A stretch of DNA of 54,455 nucleotides from an uncultured Clostridium sp. Lineage in GTDB: Bacteria; Bacillota; Clostridia; Lachnospirales; Lachnospiraceae. The notes under the pieces were generated by a model that was not told where the DNA came from, did no database searches, and was given only the letters and a program-made list of their open reading frames with translations. This document shows positions 42,111 through 51,817 of this stretch, piece by piece; within the stretch, counting starts at the first letter, position 1, and each line of letters starts with the position of its first letter. Both the position numbers and the translations under genes were made by a program. The stretch lies in NCBI GenBank assembly GCA_902496665.1, contig CABVBU010000021.1:1-54455 (forward strand), given 5' to 3'.

Positions 42111-42980
42111 TTAGAATTCGCCCAGAAGTTTTACTTCCAGCTCGAGATCTACCCCGGAATTCTCCTTTACCCGACGTTTTACCTCATTGCATAGTCCCAA
42201 GATATCCGCCGCCGTTCCATGATCCTTATTGATCACGAATCCGGCATGTTTCTCGGAGACCGCGGCCCCGCCGACGGAAAATCCCTTTAAACCGGCATCC
42301 TCGATCAGTTTTCCGGCGAAATATCCTTCCGGGCGCTTGAAGGTGCTTCCGGCACTCGGGTATTCTAACGGCTGTTTCTCTTTTCTCTTTCTTGCCAGCT
42401 CTTCCATCTGCGACCGGATCACCTCCGGATCACCAGGTGTCAGCTTGAATGCCGCGCGGACTGTGAAAAGTCCCCGGCGCTCCAGGCAGCTCGTTCTGTA
42501 TCCCAGCTCCAGCTCCTCGTTTTTCATCCGCTTCACATTTCCGTCCTGGTCCATCACGTCTGCCCACAGGAGTACATTCTTCATCTCGGATCCGTAAGCT
42601 CCCGCATTCATCATGACCGCACCGCCGACGGTTCCCGGGATTCCCGCTGCGAACTCCAGGCCGGTGAGTTCCACTCTCGCCGCCGTGTTCGCAAGCTTTG
42701 AGAGCATCACGCCTGCCCCGGCGATGATAGTGTTTTCATTTTTCTGAACTTCTAATTCAGCGAGACGCTCTGTGCTGATGATCGTGCCACGGAAACCTTT
42801 GTCCCCCACGAGGAGATTGCTTCCGTTGCCGATCATGTACCAGGGCTGTCCTGACTTTTTACAGCCCTGGACCGCCTCACGGAGTTCTGCCTCTGATTCC
42901 GGAATCACGAACCGGTCTGCCGGGCCGCCGACGCGGAATGATGTGTGCCGCGCCATCGGCTCATTTGTTCTGATTTCCAT
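42111..42980 (-). CDS. murB: UDP-N-acetylenolpyruvoylglucosamine reductase MurB
   Basis: The 289-residue flavoenzyme (type II, short form) carries the FAD-binding parts TSFRVGGPAD, GNGSNLLVGDKG and FAAGIPGTVGGAVMMNAGAYG, plus YPSAGSTFKRP with the catalytic Ser. It reduces the enolpyruvyl group to make UDP-MurNAc for peptidoglycan. AAGGAG precedes the ATG. The gene begins 15 bases after hprK, so it cannot extend further at its N-terminus. Confidence 0.95.
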   Translation of the reverse strand: MEIRTNEPMARHTSFRVGGPADRFVIPESEAELREAVQGCKKSGQPWYMIGNGSNLLVGDKGFRGTIISTERLAELEVQKNENTIIAGAGVMLSKLANTAARVELTGLEFAAGIPGTVGGAVMMNAGAYGSEMKNVLLWADVMDQDGNVKRMKNEELELGYRTSCLERRGLFTVRAAFKLTPGDPEVIRSQMEELARKRKEKQPLEYPSAGSTFKRPEGYFAGKLIEDAGLKGFSVGGAAVSEKHAGFVINKDHGTAADILGLCNEVKRRVKENSGVDLELEVKLLGEF

Positions 42981-42995
42981 GAATGTTTCTCCTTT

Positions 42996-43925
42996 TTATT
43001 CGCCTCTTTTAGCGATATTCGCCTGCACGCGGTTGTAGAGCTCCTGGGCCGCGTTGTAGCCCATCTTCTTCTGACGGTAGTTGACCGCCGCGGACTCTAC
43101 GATAACTGCCAGATTACGCCCCGGACGGACCGGAATGTTGTGACAGACAACTTTATTTCCAAGGAACTCCGTGTACTGGTCCTCGAGTCCGAGACGGTCG
43201 TATTCCTTATTCTTATCCCACTCTTCGAGCTTGATGACCATGTCGATGGACTGGGTATCTTTTACACTCTCGACACCGAACAGGGTCTTCACATCGATGA
43301 TACCGATTCCGCGCACCTCGATGAGGTATCTTGTGATATCCGGGGCGGAGCCAACTAAGGTCTCGTCGCTGACCTTGCGGATCTCCACAACGTCATCACT
43401 TACAAGACGGTGTCCACGCTTGATGAGCTCCAGGGCCGCCTCACTCTTACCGATTCCGCTCTCGCCTGTGATCAGGACACCTTCGCCGAACACATCGACG
43501 AGAACGCCGTGAATGCTGATGCACGGGGCAAGTTTTGCCTTCAGCCAGCGGATGACTTCCGCCATGGTATCGGATGTCGGCTTCGCAGAGAGCAGGCACG
43601 GAACACCGTAGTGGCTGCAGAGCTCTGTGACCTCCGGCTCCGGGACCTGGTTTCTGCAGAATACGAGACATGGGATCTTGCTGGAGATCAGCTTGTCATA
43701 CATGGCAATCCGGCGCTCTCTTGTGAGTCCGGAGAGGTACGCGATCTCCACGTTTCCGATCATCTGTACACGCTCATTGTCGAAATGCGCGTAGAATCCG
43801 GTGAGCTGAAGCGCCGGACGGTTCACATCCGGGTGGGAGACAACGATCTTCTCGCAGTCCAGCTCTGGGGTCAGGTTTTTGAAATCCATTTTTTCAATTA
43901 ATTCGGCTATTGTAACTCCGTACAT
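42996..43925 (-). CDS. hprK: HPr kinase/phosphorylase HprK
   Basis: The 309-residue protein has the C-terminal kinase domain with Walker A GESGIGKS (about 152-159), the HprK signature EVRGIGIIDVKTLFG and VIVESAAVNYRQKKMGYNAA. It phosphorylates Ser46 of HPr and Crh with ATP when sugar metabolism is high and removes it when phosphate rises. The nearby crh gene supplies one target. AAAGGAG precedes the ATG. Confidence 0.96.
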   Translation of the reverse strand: MYGVTIAELIEKMDFKNLTPELDCEKIVVSHPDVNRPALQLTGFYAHFDNERVQMIGNVEIAYLSGLTRERRIAMYDKLISSKIPCLVFCRNQVPEPEVTELCSHYGVPCLLSAKPTSDTMAEVIRWLKAKLAPCISIHGVLVDVFGEGVLITGESGIGKSEAALELIKRGHRLVSDDVVEIRKVSDETLVGSAPDITRYLIEVRGIGIIDVKTLFGVESVKDTQSIDMVIKLEEWDKNKEYDRLGLEDQYTEFLGNKVVCHNIPVRPGRNLAVIVESAAVNYRQKKMGYNAAQELYNRVQANIAKRGE

Positions 43926-44147
43926 GGCAAAGTTCTCCTTTCCTGTATCTGGCCGCTGCCTCGAATCATGGCGGCAGTTCTTCGGAACAATTCGCAGCTA
44001 TTTTATCAATTTAATATCCTGTTCTTTTTATTTTATATCCTGTTGGCATCGCTTCTGACATAAATTTACAGCTCTGCGCACAGTTATCTTCATCCTATCA
44101 TATCACAGGCAGAATGTCACGAGATTTTCCTGCTTCATCCCGTGCAT

Positions 44148-46070
44148 TTACTCCGTGATCTCCGGCGCACGGTCCTTCCCGCGGAAATAAGCGTAGACGC
44201 TCTCCGCCGCCCGCTTATTCATGCCCTCCGTGCTCTCAAGCTCCTCTAAGGTTGCATCACGCACCGCCTCCAGGGACTTGAACCGGCGCATCAATGCTTT
44301 TCTTCTCGCCGGTCCGATGCCCTCGATATCGTCGAGGACTGAGTGTACCTGTGCCTTGCTTCGCAGACTTCTGTGGTACTCGATGGCGAACCGGTGTGCC
44401 TCATCCTGGATCCTCGTCACAAGCTTGAAGCCCTCGGAATGGCGATCGATGGGGATCTCAACATTATTATAGTAGAGTCCCCTGGTCCGGTGATTGTCAT
44501 CCTTTACCATGCCGCAGACCGGAATGTTAAGCTTCAGTTCGCTCAGCACCTTCAGTGCGATGTTCACCTGTCCGCGGCCGCCGTCCATGAGAATCAGGTC
44601 TGGGAACCGCGTAAAGCTTCCGAAGCTTCCATCCGGCGCTTCCGCCCCATCCTCCTGGTTCTTTCGCTCCTCTTCCAGTTCCTCCATGCCATGGGTGAAC
44701 CGGCGGGTCAACACCTCTTCCATGGATGCGTAATCGTTGGGTCCCTGGACAGTCTTTATCTTAAATTTCCGGTAATCGTTCCGCTTCGGACGTCCGTCCT
44801 CGAAGACGACCATGGAGCCGACGGACTCGAAACCGCTGATATTGGAGATATCGTAGGCCTCCATCCTGCGGACTTTTTCCAGTCCCAGCCAGTCTCCCAC
44901 CTGGTTCATGGCGCCGATGGTCCGGAGTTCTTCTCTCTTGATCTTATCCTTATCCTGGTCGAGCACAAGCTTCGCGTTCTTCTGCGCAAGCTCCACCAGT
45001 CGCTCTTTCTGGCCTTTTTTCGGGATCAGGAATTTCACCGCCTGACCGCGGCGTTTCGTGAGCCACTCTGCGATGAGATCCATCTCCGGAAATTTTTCCT
45101 GCACCCATATCTCTCTCGGGATAAATGGAGTTCCCGCGTAGAACTGCTTCACGAAGCTTCCGATGATCTGGTAATTGTTGTCTGCCGTGGACGCGGAGAC
45201 ACGGAAATGTTCCCGGCCGATCATCTTTCCATCCCGGACAAAGAATACCTGCACCACAGCGTCCGCATCGTCCCGCGCCATGGCGATCACATCCCGGTCT
45301 TCCATGCTATGGCTCGTGATCTTCTGCTTCTGGGCAACCTGTTTTACACTGTTTAAAAGCTCCCTGTACTCGATGGCCTGCTCATACTCCATCGCATCGG
45401 AGGCCGCCATCATTTTTTCCTCCAGCATCGTCAGCACCGGCGTGTACTTTCCGTCTAAAAATTCGATGACCTCGGAGACCGATTTTTTATATTCAGCCTC
45501 GGAAATATAGCCCTGGCACGGCCCTGAGCACTGTTTGATGTGGTAGTTCAGGCACGGGCGGTCCTTTCCGATGTCCTTCGGAAGATTCCTGCTGCATGTC
45601 CGGATCTTCCAGAGCTTGTGGATCAGGTCGATGGTGTCCTTCACCGCTCCGGCGCTGGTATATGGTCCGAAATACCGGCATTTGTCCTTTTTCATGGTTC
45701 TGGAGAACAGGACTCTCGGGAACGGCTCGTCCATAGTGACTTTGATGTAGGGATATGTCTTGTCATCCTTTAACATCGTGTTGTACCGCGGGCGGTGTTC
45801 CTTGATGAGGTTGCACTCTAAAACCAGGGCCTCCAGCTCGGAGTCCGTGATGATATACTCGAATCTCGCGATCCTGGATACCATCTTCTCGATCTTGGCC
45901 GTCTTGTTCCGGCTGCTCTGGAAATACTGGCGCACGCGGTTCTTTAAGCTTATGGCTTTTCCCACATATATGATCTCATCGTGCTCATCATGCATGAGAT
46001 AAACTCCCGGCGATGCTGGGAGTTTTTTTAATTCTTCTTCAATATTGAAAGGAGTATCATTCTCTGTCAA
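44148..46070 (-). CDS. uvrC: Excinuclease ABC subunit C
   Basis: The 640-residue protein has an N-terminal GIY-YIG nuclease (PASPGVYLMHDEHDEIIYVGKAISLKNRV, about 13-95), a UVR motif (about 205-240), the RNase H-like second nuclease (ISNISGFESVGSMVVFEDGRPKRNDYRKFKI) and a C-terminal helix-hairpin-helix (about 570-625). It makes both cuts around DNA lesions with UvrA and UvrB. The start is TTG, overlapping the stop of the DUF1653 gene by four bases. Confidence 0.96.
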   Translation of the reverse strand: MTENDTPFNIEEELKKLPASPGVYLMHDEHDEIIYVGKAISLKNRVRQYFQSSRNKTAKIEKMVSRIARFEYIITDSELEALVLECNLIKEHRPRYNTMLKDDKTYPYIKVTMDEPFPRVLFSRTMKKDKCRYFGPYTSAGAVKDTIDLIHKLWKIRTCSRNLPKDIGKDRPCLNYHIKQCSGPCQGYISEAEYKKSVSEVIEFLDGKYTPVLTMLEEKMMAASDAMEYEQAIEYRELLNSVKQVAQKQKITSHSMEDRDVIAMARDDADAVVQVFFVRDGKMIGREHFRVSASTADNNYQIIGSFVKQFYAGTPFIPREIWVQEKFPEMDLIAEWLTKRRGQAVKFLIPKKGQKERLVELAQKNAKLVLDQDKDKIKREELRTIGAMNQVGDWLGLEKVRRMEAYDISNISGFESVGSMVVFEDGRPKRNDYRKFKIKTVQGPNDYASMEEVLTRRFTHGMEELEEERKNQEDGAEAPDGSFGSFTRFPDLILMDGGRGQVNIALKVLSELKLNIPVCGMVKDDNHRTRGLYYNNVEIPIDRHSEGFKLVTRIQDEAHRFAIEYHRSLRSKAQVHSVLDDIEGIGPARRKALMRRFKSLEAVRDATLEELESTEGMNKRAAESVYAYFRGKDRAPEITE

Positions 46071-46681
46071 CGCAATCTCTCCCCGTCAAACTTTCTGATC
46101 ATCGCAAGGTGGCGCTTGATGAACATGATCTGGGATCCAACATCATCGCAGCCCACCGGCGGATGGATGTCCAGAACCATGCAGATATCATCCAGCTCTT
46201 TCTGGGTTGCATGGGTCTGGAGCTTTGTCAGGCATTCCAGCATCAGATCATAGTTTTTTTCGTCCATGGCATCGAAGAAGTCCAGGAGCTCCTGATTGAC
46301 GGGCTGGTCTTCATCTGTGGCCTGGGCGGTGGTGTTTTTGGCGCTGCTGTCGCTGTCTGCCGACGGCTTCTGCGCTGCTGGTGCCTGCCGCACTGGCTGA
46401 GCTGCATTCTGAGCGGAATTTTCCGCATTCTGCGGCTTTACAAGCCGTACTCTCTCAAACCGATACTTCTGCACCGCATCCGGGTATTTCTCCCGGTCGA
46501 CTTCCTCTAAAAACATGTCAAGCGGACGCACCCAGATCTTGAAGTCCCCGTAGAGAGCCTGGTAGACTACCATTTCTTCCCCGGTCTCCGAGTGGGTCGC
46601 AACCGCGATGATCTGATATAACTTATTTTTAAAGTGCCGGTAGAATTCTCCCGGCACTGGTGTTTTACGAATCTGATTCAT
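46067..46681 (-). CDS. DUF1653 protein with an extended C-terminal domain
   Basis: The 204-residue protein starts at ATG 46681 behind GGAG. The N-terminal DUF1653 domain (about 5-70; PVPGEFYRHFKNKLYQIIAVATHSETGEEMVVYQALYGD) is followed by a Ala/Gln/Ser-rich low-complexity linker (about 85-125) and a helical C-terminus (about 130-204). The function of DUF1653 is unknown. It lies between the DUF4015 lipoprotein gene and uvrC in what looks like one transcription unit. Confidence 0.82.
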   Translation of the reverse strand: MNQIRKTPVPGEFYRHFKNKLYQIIAVATHSETGEEMVVYQALYGDFKIWVRPLDMFLEEVDREKYPDAVQKYRFERVRLVKPQNAENSAQNAAQPVRQAPAAQKPSADSDSSAKNTTAQATDEDQPVNQELLDFFDAMDEKNYDLMLECLTKLQTHATQKELDDICMVLDIHPPVGCDDVGSQIMFIKRHLAMIRKFDGERLR

Positions 46682-46695
46682 TTTGTTCTCCATTT

Positions 46696-48039
46696 TTACT
46701 GTTGAGCTGTTTCGGACTCTGTCTCGGCAGATGTTTCTCCACCCTCCGAACTGGCTTCGCCTTCGCCCGGAACTTCTGCTGCCGCTGCGCTGCTACCGTC
46801 CCCGGAAAGTCCCTCTAAATGGTACTTATTCGCCGCGCTCCACAGCATCCACTCCTCGTATCCGGCATCCTGGACGGCGCGGACTTCCTCCGCGACCTCA
46901 GCATCACCGTAGGTGATATAATTTCCTTCCCCTAGATATGTGGCTGTGAAGTCCTGAAGCCACGGGCGAACAATCGCCTGGCGGCTCTCATGGTTGTCGG
47001 CTCTCGACGCATCCAGCAGGACCTTTCCAGACTTCTGAAGCGCCCCGAAGATCGTTTTATACGGTTCCGTATCCGGGTGTTCCAGCCCGAAGTTTCCAGA
47101 GCTGTAGTGGGACGGGTAGATCATCGGGCAGATATAGTCGAGAATCTTCGCCATCTCCGTATAATTCTGTCCGACGGCAGTGGAATCCACGCCGCTTCCG
47201 ATGATCGTGCCGAACACATCCGCAGAAACGAAAAGTCCCTGGGACGCGAGATTTTCATATAAATAATTGGTACACTCCAGGATCGTATCCGTCTTGGAAC
47301 GCCCCCGGATCACTGCTTCGTCGTAGACGACCTGACCTGCCGATGCCTCGTTCGGGAATCTCAGATAGTCGAACTGGACTTCATCAAAGCCGAGAGCTTT
47401 CGCCTCCGTTCCGACTTCCAGAAGATAATCCCACACCTCCTGGCGGTACGGATCCACCCAGTACATTCCCTGGCGGTCCTGGTACAGGCTGCCGTCCGGC
47501 AGTTTCAGGCTCCACTCCGGCTTCTTCTCCGCGAGATAGGAATCCCTGAAGGCCGCGACTCGCGCGATCACATAGAGATCCTTCTCCTTGAGGCTCTCGA
47601 TCAGGCCTTTCATGTCCCGTACATACGGGATACTGGCACCGATCTCGTTCACTGTCGCCGCATCCACCGGACATGTGATCCGTCCCTGATCCTCCTTGAA
47701 GTCGATGACCACCGCATTGATTCCCGCAGCCAGGGCCCCGTCCAGAACACCATTTAAGACTTCCTCATTTCCGGCCACCGGCCCCGTAATGTAGATGCCG
47801 CGGACCTTCTTCGCCTCGCGCCCCGGAAGCGCCGGGTTCGAGGAGTCAACGATCCGCACGGAGATCGTCTTATTTTTATCTTCCCCGGCATCCTCGATCA
47901 CCAGGACACCGCTGGTCTCCTGGGTGCTCTCCGCCTCGGCTGTCATCTCTGCTGTCTCTGTCTCCTCCACCGCCGGTCTGCTGCATGCCGATAACAGGAG
48001 CAGGCCCGCCATGGAGAACGCAAATAGCATTTTTTTCAT
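46696..48039 (-). CDS. Lipoprotein with putative glycoside hydrolase domain (DUF4015)
   Basis: The 447-residue precursor starts behind AAAGGATG. Lipobox LLSAC gives Cys19 and an acidic Thr/Glu linker follows. The large domain (about 70-395) looks like a TIM barrel of the DUF4015/COG1306 type, with strands ending in VVIDFKEDQG, DEVQFDYLRFP and DYICPMIYPSHY. A Glu/Ser/Ala-rich tail ends the protein. The substrate may be a wall or capsular glycan; this is not shown by the sequence. Confidence 0.82.
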   Translation of the reverse strand: MKKMLFAFSMAGLLLLSACSRPAVEETETAEMTAEAESTQETSGVLVIEDAGEDKNKTISVRIVDSSNPALPGREAKKVRGIYITGPVAGNEEVLNGVLDGALAAGINAVVIDFKEDQGRITCPVDAATVNEIGASIPYVRDMKGLIESLKEKDLYVIARVAAFRDSYLAEKKPEWSLKLPDGSLYQDRQGMYWVDPYRQEVWDYLLEVGTEAKALGFDEVQFDYLRFPNEASAGQVVYDEAVIRGRSKTDTILECTNYLYENLASQGLFVSADVFGTIIGSGVDSTAVGQNYTEMAKILDYICPMIYPSHYSSGNFGLEHPDTEPYKTIFGALQKSGKVLLDASRADNHESRQAIVRPWLQDFTATYLGEGNYITYGDAEVAEEVRAVQDAGYEEWMLWSAANKYHLEGLSGDGSSAAAAEVPGEGEASSEGGETSAETESETAQQ

Positions 48040-48303
48040 GTTCGCTCATCCTTTATTTCAATCCACAGTCAGTAATTTCACGGAGACTGACACATTTATT
48101 GATTCCTTGTCAACAGGGAATACTGATTTTTCTCCGCCACTACTGCCATTAAGTTTTCCTGCAGTTTATTTCATCATCTGCCAGGACACAAAAACTCAAG
48201 TTACCACCATAATATCATAAGTATATGGATTTGGGAAAGAAAAATTAAAAAAACTACTGTTCAAAATGAGGTTTTTGGTGGATAATAGATAGATGGGTAC
48301 GAA

Positions 48304-48415
48304 CGGCTGCCAAAAGCCGCAGGTACAAAAACTTTTTTGAAAATGATCCGGATGTCTGCCCCACAGCTGTTTCAGCCAGATGTCTTTCCGGAAAGCTCCA
48401 GACCGGCTCATTTTC
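48304..48415 (+). promoter_or_regulatory. Structured leader of the DUF1846 gene
   Basis: The leader contains a hairpin CGGCT/AGCCG (48304-48319). It is followed by a long-range inverted repeat, GAAAATGATCCGG at 48339-48351 and CCGGCTCATTTTC at 48403-48415, with one mismatch, enclosing two direct copies of ATGTCT. The upper part of the gap from 48040 holds no gene; a GATAAT box near 48280 may be part of the promoter. Confidence 0.4.
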
Positions 48416-48447
48416 GTTTAACATGACTATTAAGAGGAGAAAAACAA

Positions 48448-49926
48448 ATGATCAAGCAGGGTTTCGACAACGACAAATACCTCGCCATGCAGTCTGACCA
48501 TATCCGCGAGAGGATCAGCAAATTCGGCGATAAATTATATCTGGAATTTGGCGGCAAACTGTACGATGATTACCATGCATCCCGCGTACTTCCGGGCTTC
48601 GAGCCGGACAGCAAGCTCCGCATGCTCATGCAGCTGGCTGACCAGGCGGAGATCGTCATCGCGATCAATGCCGCTGATATCACAAAGAACAAGGTCCGCT
48701 ACGATCTGGGCATTACATACGATCTGGATGTACTGCGCCTGATCCATGTATTCACCGACCGCGGACTCTATGTCAGCAGCGTCGTAATTACCCGATACGT
48801 TGATACACCGGCGATCCAGCAGTTCAAACATAAACTGGAGAAGCTTGGCCTTAAAGTATACCGTCACTACGAGATCGACGGCTATCCGAGCAATATCCCG
48901 CTCATCGTCAGCGATGAAGGTTACGGAAAGAACGACTATATCGAGACGACACGTCCGCTCGTTGTCGTTACCGCTCCGGGACCGGGAAGCGGAAAGATGG
49001 CAACCTGCCTTTCCCAGCTGTACCATGAAAATAAGCGCGGCGTAAAGGCCGGATACGCGAAGTTTGAGACATTCCCGATCTGGAACCTGCCGTTAAAGCA
49101 CCCGGTAAACTTAGCATACGAGGCCGCAACTGCAGACTTGAACGATGTGAACATGATCGACCCGTTCCATCTCGAGGCTTACGGAAAGACCACCGTCAAC
49201 TACAACCGCGACGTTGAGATCTATCCGGTGCTCAGCGCCATCTTTGAGGGAATCTTCGGCGAATGCCCGTACAAATCCCCGACCGATATGGGCGTCAACA
49301 TGGCTGGTCTCTGCATCTTCGATGACGAGGCATGCCGCGAGGCTTCCTGCCAGGAGATCATCCGCCGCTACTACCAGGCGCTTGAGAAGGTCGTAAAAGA
49401 TGATTCCTGCCAGAACGAGGCATACAAGATCGAACTGATCATGAAACAGGCAAAGATCTCCCCGAAGGACCGCGTTGTTGTTCCTGCTGCTATAGATCTT
49501 GCGAAAGAGACAGATGCCCCGGCTGCTGCCCTGGAACTCCCGGACGGAAAGATCGTTCTCGGAAAGACGAAGGAACTCCTCGGCGCTTCCGCTGCCGTTC
49601 TCTTAAACGCAGTGAAGGAGCTGGGCGGAATCGACCACTCCATCGACCTGATCTCCCCGGAGTCCATCGCTCCGATCCAGGAATTAAAGGTCCGTTACCT
49701 CGGCAGCGCCAACCCGAGACTGCACACCGATGAGGTGCTCATCGCCCTCTCCACCTGTGCCGCTACCGACGAGAACGCAAGGATTGCTTTAGAGCAGCTC
49801 CCAAAGCTCCGCGGCTGCCAGGTCCACACGACGGTTATGCTGTCCAATGTGGATAAGAATGTCTTTAAGAAGCTCGGCATCGGACTTACCTGTGAGCCAG
49901 TGCAGGAAGATAAGAAGATTGGGTAA
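48448..49926 (+). CDS. DUF1846 family protein
   Basis: The 492-residue protein starts behind AGAGGAG. It matches the DUF1846 family throughout: FLEFGGK-like LYLEFGGKLYDDYHASRVLPGFEPD near the start, a nucleotide-binding-like VVTAPGPGSGKMATCLSQLYHEN at about 170-195, and a C-terminal CAATDENARIALEQLP part. The family is common in Firmicutes and its function is uncertain, though the fold is known from structural genomics. Codon use is highly biased, suggesting high expression. Confidence 0.93.
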   Translation: MIKQGFDNDKYLAMQSDHIRERISKFGDKLYLEFGGKLYDDYHASRVLPGFEPDSKLRMLMQLADQAEIVIAINAADITKNKVRYDLGITYDLDVLRLIHVFTDRGLYVSSVVITRYVDTPAIQQFKHKLEKLGLKVYRHYEIDGYPSNIPLIVSDEGYGKNDYIETTRPLVVVTAPGPGSGKMATCLSQLYHENKRGVKAGYAKFETFPIWNLPLKHPVNLAYEAATADLNDVNMIDPFHLEAYGKTTVNYNRDVEIYPVLSAIFEGIFGECPYKSPTDMGVNMAGLCIFDDEACREASCQEIIRRYYQALEKVVKDDSCQNEAYKIELIMKQAKISPKDRVVVPAAIDLAKETDAPAAALELPDGKIVLGKTKELLGASAAVLLNAVKELGGIDHSIDLISPESIAPIQELKVRYLGSANPRLHTDEVLIALSTCAATDENARIALEQLPKLRGCQVHTTVMLSNVDKNVFKKLGIGLTCEPVQEDKKIG

Positions 49927-49956
49927 TTTAGTTTTAAGAAACAGCTTAAATTAAAG

Positions 49957-50015
49957 AAGAACCGATCTCTGACAAGCAGAATATTTCATGCTTCTGCCGT
50001 CAGGAATCGGTTCTT
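49957..50015 (+). terminator. Terminator of the DUF1846 gene
   Basis: AAGAACCGAT (49957-49966) pairs with ATCGGTTCTT (50006-50015), with further inner pairing CTGAC/GTCAG, followed by TTTTTT on the plus strand. Confidence 0.85.
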
Positions 50016-50070
50016 TTTTATTATTTCTTATTGGAAAATTTCGTATTTCCCGTTCAACTCTATATTCTCT

Positions 50071-51765
50071 TTACTTCGCCTGGCACTTCTCATACGCAAA
50101 CAGTGCCGCGCCAAGTGCACCGCAGAGCTGCGCCTCATCACAGATATAGAGCTTCGCCCCAAGTTTTTCCTCCAGCGCCTGCACGATGCCCTTATTCTGG
50201 GCAACTCCGCCGGTCATCATGTACTCGCCAGGATTTCCCTTTCCGAGTCTCGCCGCCAGGGCGCCGACTTTTGAGGCAACCGAGACGTTCAGTCCATGGA
50301 TAATATCCGCCACATCCTTATTCTGGGCAACCAGGGATACGACCTCGGACTCCGCGAACACGGTGCACATGCTGGAGATCACAATGTTGTTCTTCCAGTC
50401 GAGTCCTCTCGTGCTCATCTCCTCCAGGGAAAGTCCCAGGGTTCTCGCCATCATCTCCAGAAAACGTCCCGTTCCCGCCGCACATTTATCGTTCATCAGG
50501 AAGTTTTTCACAGCACCGGTCTCGTCGATGCTGATGGCCTTGATGTCCTGTCCGCCGATATCGATGACAGTGCGGACATTCGGATTCAGGTAATGAGCCC
50601 CCTTTGCATGACAGGTGATCTCCGTGATACTGTCGTCACCGCTGTCGATGTAGGCACGTCCGTATCCCGTAGTATCAATGCGGACAATCTCCTCTTTCCT
50701 GATTCCGGCTTTCTCTACCGCTAACTCCAGGCTCTTCTCCGCGCTCATGGTCGCTCCGCCGCCTGTCGGGATGATCATGGTGGACTTGATCTTTCCGTCC
50801 TGATCCAGGATCACCACATCCGTGCTCGTAGATCCGCTGTCGATTCCCGCTACATAGTAAACTCCTGACTCCATCTTCTTTCTTGCCTCCTCACTGATTC
50901 CTTTTCCCGGATCCATGTCCTCGGATCCCTCGATCGTCTCTGAAAACGCCTGGATCCTCGTCAAAAGCTGACCGGCGCTTTGGCTCGTGAAATCGGTCTC
51001 GATCTTTAAGAGCGGAACCTTGATGTTTCTCTTAACGCTCGCGTATTCAAATCCGTAATAATCACAGAACTTGATCGTATGGTAGATGATCCCCTTTAAG
51101 TTCGGGTCCAGGTACAGGGCACTTCTCCTGGAGCTCTGGTTCATGCGGAAGCACGGCATCTGGCCTAATAATCCGTCCGCGTACGCCAGGAACATCTCGT
51201 CCTCATCCATCTTTTCCATCTCTTCCGGGATTGCTGTCAACCGTCTCCCGCCGGTGCAGGTGAGGTTATCCACATCCATTTTAATGTTTTCCCGGATCAT
51301 CTGCTCCAGCACACCGCTGACGCGCACGCCCAGGACGCCGATATATGGATTCGTCTCTGTACGAAATTTCGCGAATGAATGCAAAAACGCGGTTTTATCA
51401 AAAACTTTTCCGGAATATTTCTCATACGCCTCCTTCAGGCGGCGGATCGCTCCGGCAAACTTCTCCTTCTCGCACTCGTTGTCGTCATGCGGCAGATCCA
51501 GCATGTATAAAAATTTACATTTTCCCGTGCTCGCCACGATATCGTACACGCGGCGCATGGAATCACAGCAGTTCACCATCACCAGTTCATCCGCTTTTCC
51601 TTCAAGGACAGCCTGGATCACGGATTTTCCGAACCCGCAGAGGTTCGCATGGGCGATCTGGTCCGACAGTTCAAAGTTCTCCGGCATCTCCTCGAGAACC
51701 GCGCACTCTTCCCCAAAGCCCTTGAACAGCTCGATGGGGGTGTATTTACAGACATAATGTATCAT
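50071..51765 (-). CDS. Fusion of 2-hydroxyacyl-CoA dehydratase-like domain and its activase
   Basis: The 564-residue protein starts at ATG 51765 behind AAGGAG. Residues about 1-290 resemble a dehydratase subunit (HgdB/BcrB-like) with cysteines at 43, 66, 67, 205 and 234 that may hold an iron-sulfur cluster. Residues about 303-560 form an activase of the BadF/BadG/HgdC type with AGIDSGSTSTDVVI, CAAGTGRFLEMMA and SSMCTVFAESEVVSL, where two cysteines per monomer hold a shared cluster. Such activases push electrons into the dehydratase by using ATP. The partner dehydratase subunit is encoded just upstream. Confidence 0.87.
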   Translation of the reverse strand: MIHYVCKYTPIELFKGFGEECAVLEEMPENFELSDQIAHANLCGFGKSVIQAVLEGKADELVMVNCCDSMRRVYDIVASTGKCKFLYMLDLPHDDNECEKEKFAGAIRRLKEAYEKYSGKVFDKTAFLHSFAKFRTETNPYIGVLGVRVSGVLEQMIRENIKMDVDNLTCTGGRRLTAIPEEMEKMDEDEMFLAYADGLLGQMPCFRMNQSSRRSALYLDPNLKGIIYHTIKFCDYYGFEYASVKRNIKVPLLKIETDFTSQSAGQLLTRIQAFSETIEGSEDMDPGKGISEEARKKMESGVYYVAGIDSGSTSTDVVILDQDGKIKSTMIIPTGGGATMSAEKSLELAVEKAGIRKEEIVRIDTTGYGRAYIDSGDDSITEITCHAKGAHYLNPNVRTVIDIGGQDIKAISIDETGAVKNFLMNDKCAAGTGRFLEMMARTLGLSLEEMSTRGLDWKNNIVISSMCTVFAESEVVSLVAQNKDVADIIHGLNVSVASKVGALAARLGKGNPGEYMMTGGVAQNKGIVQALEEKLGAKLYICDEAQLCGALGAALFAYEKCQAK

Positions 51766-51817
51766 GAAAATTTTCTCCTTTTTGTAATCAATTCCGTTCT
51801 TTGCTGTTTCCTCTGAA

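Noticed and set aside
44343..45356. 337-codon plus-strand open frame opposite uvrC
   Set aside because: It is antisense to uvrC, which has all expected domains.
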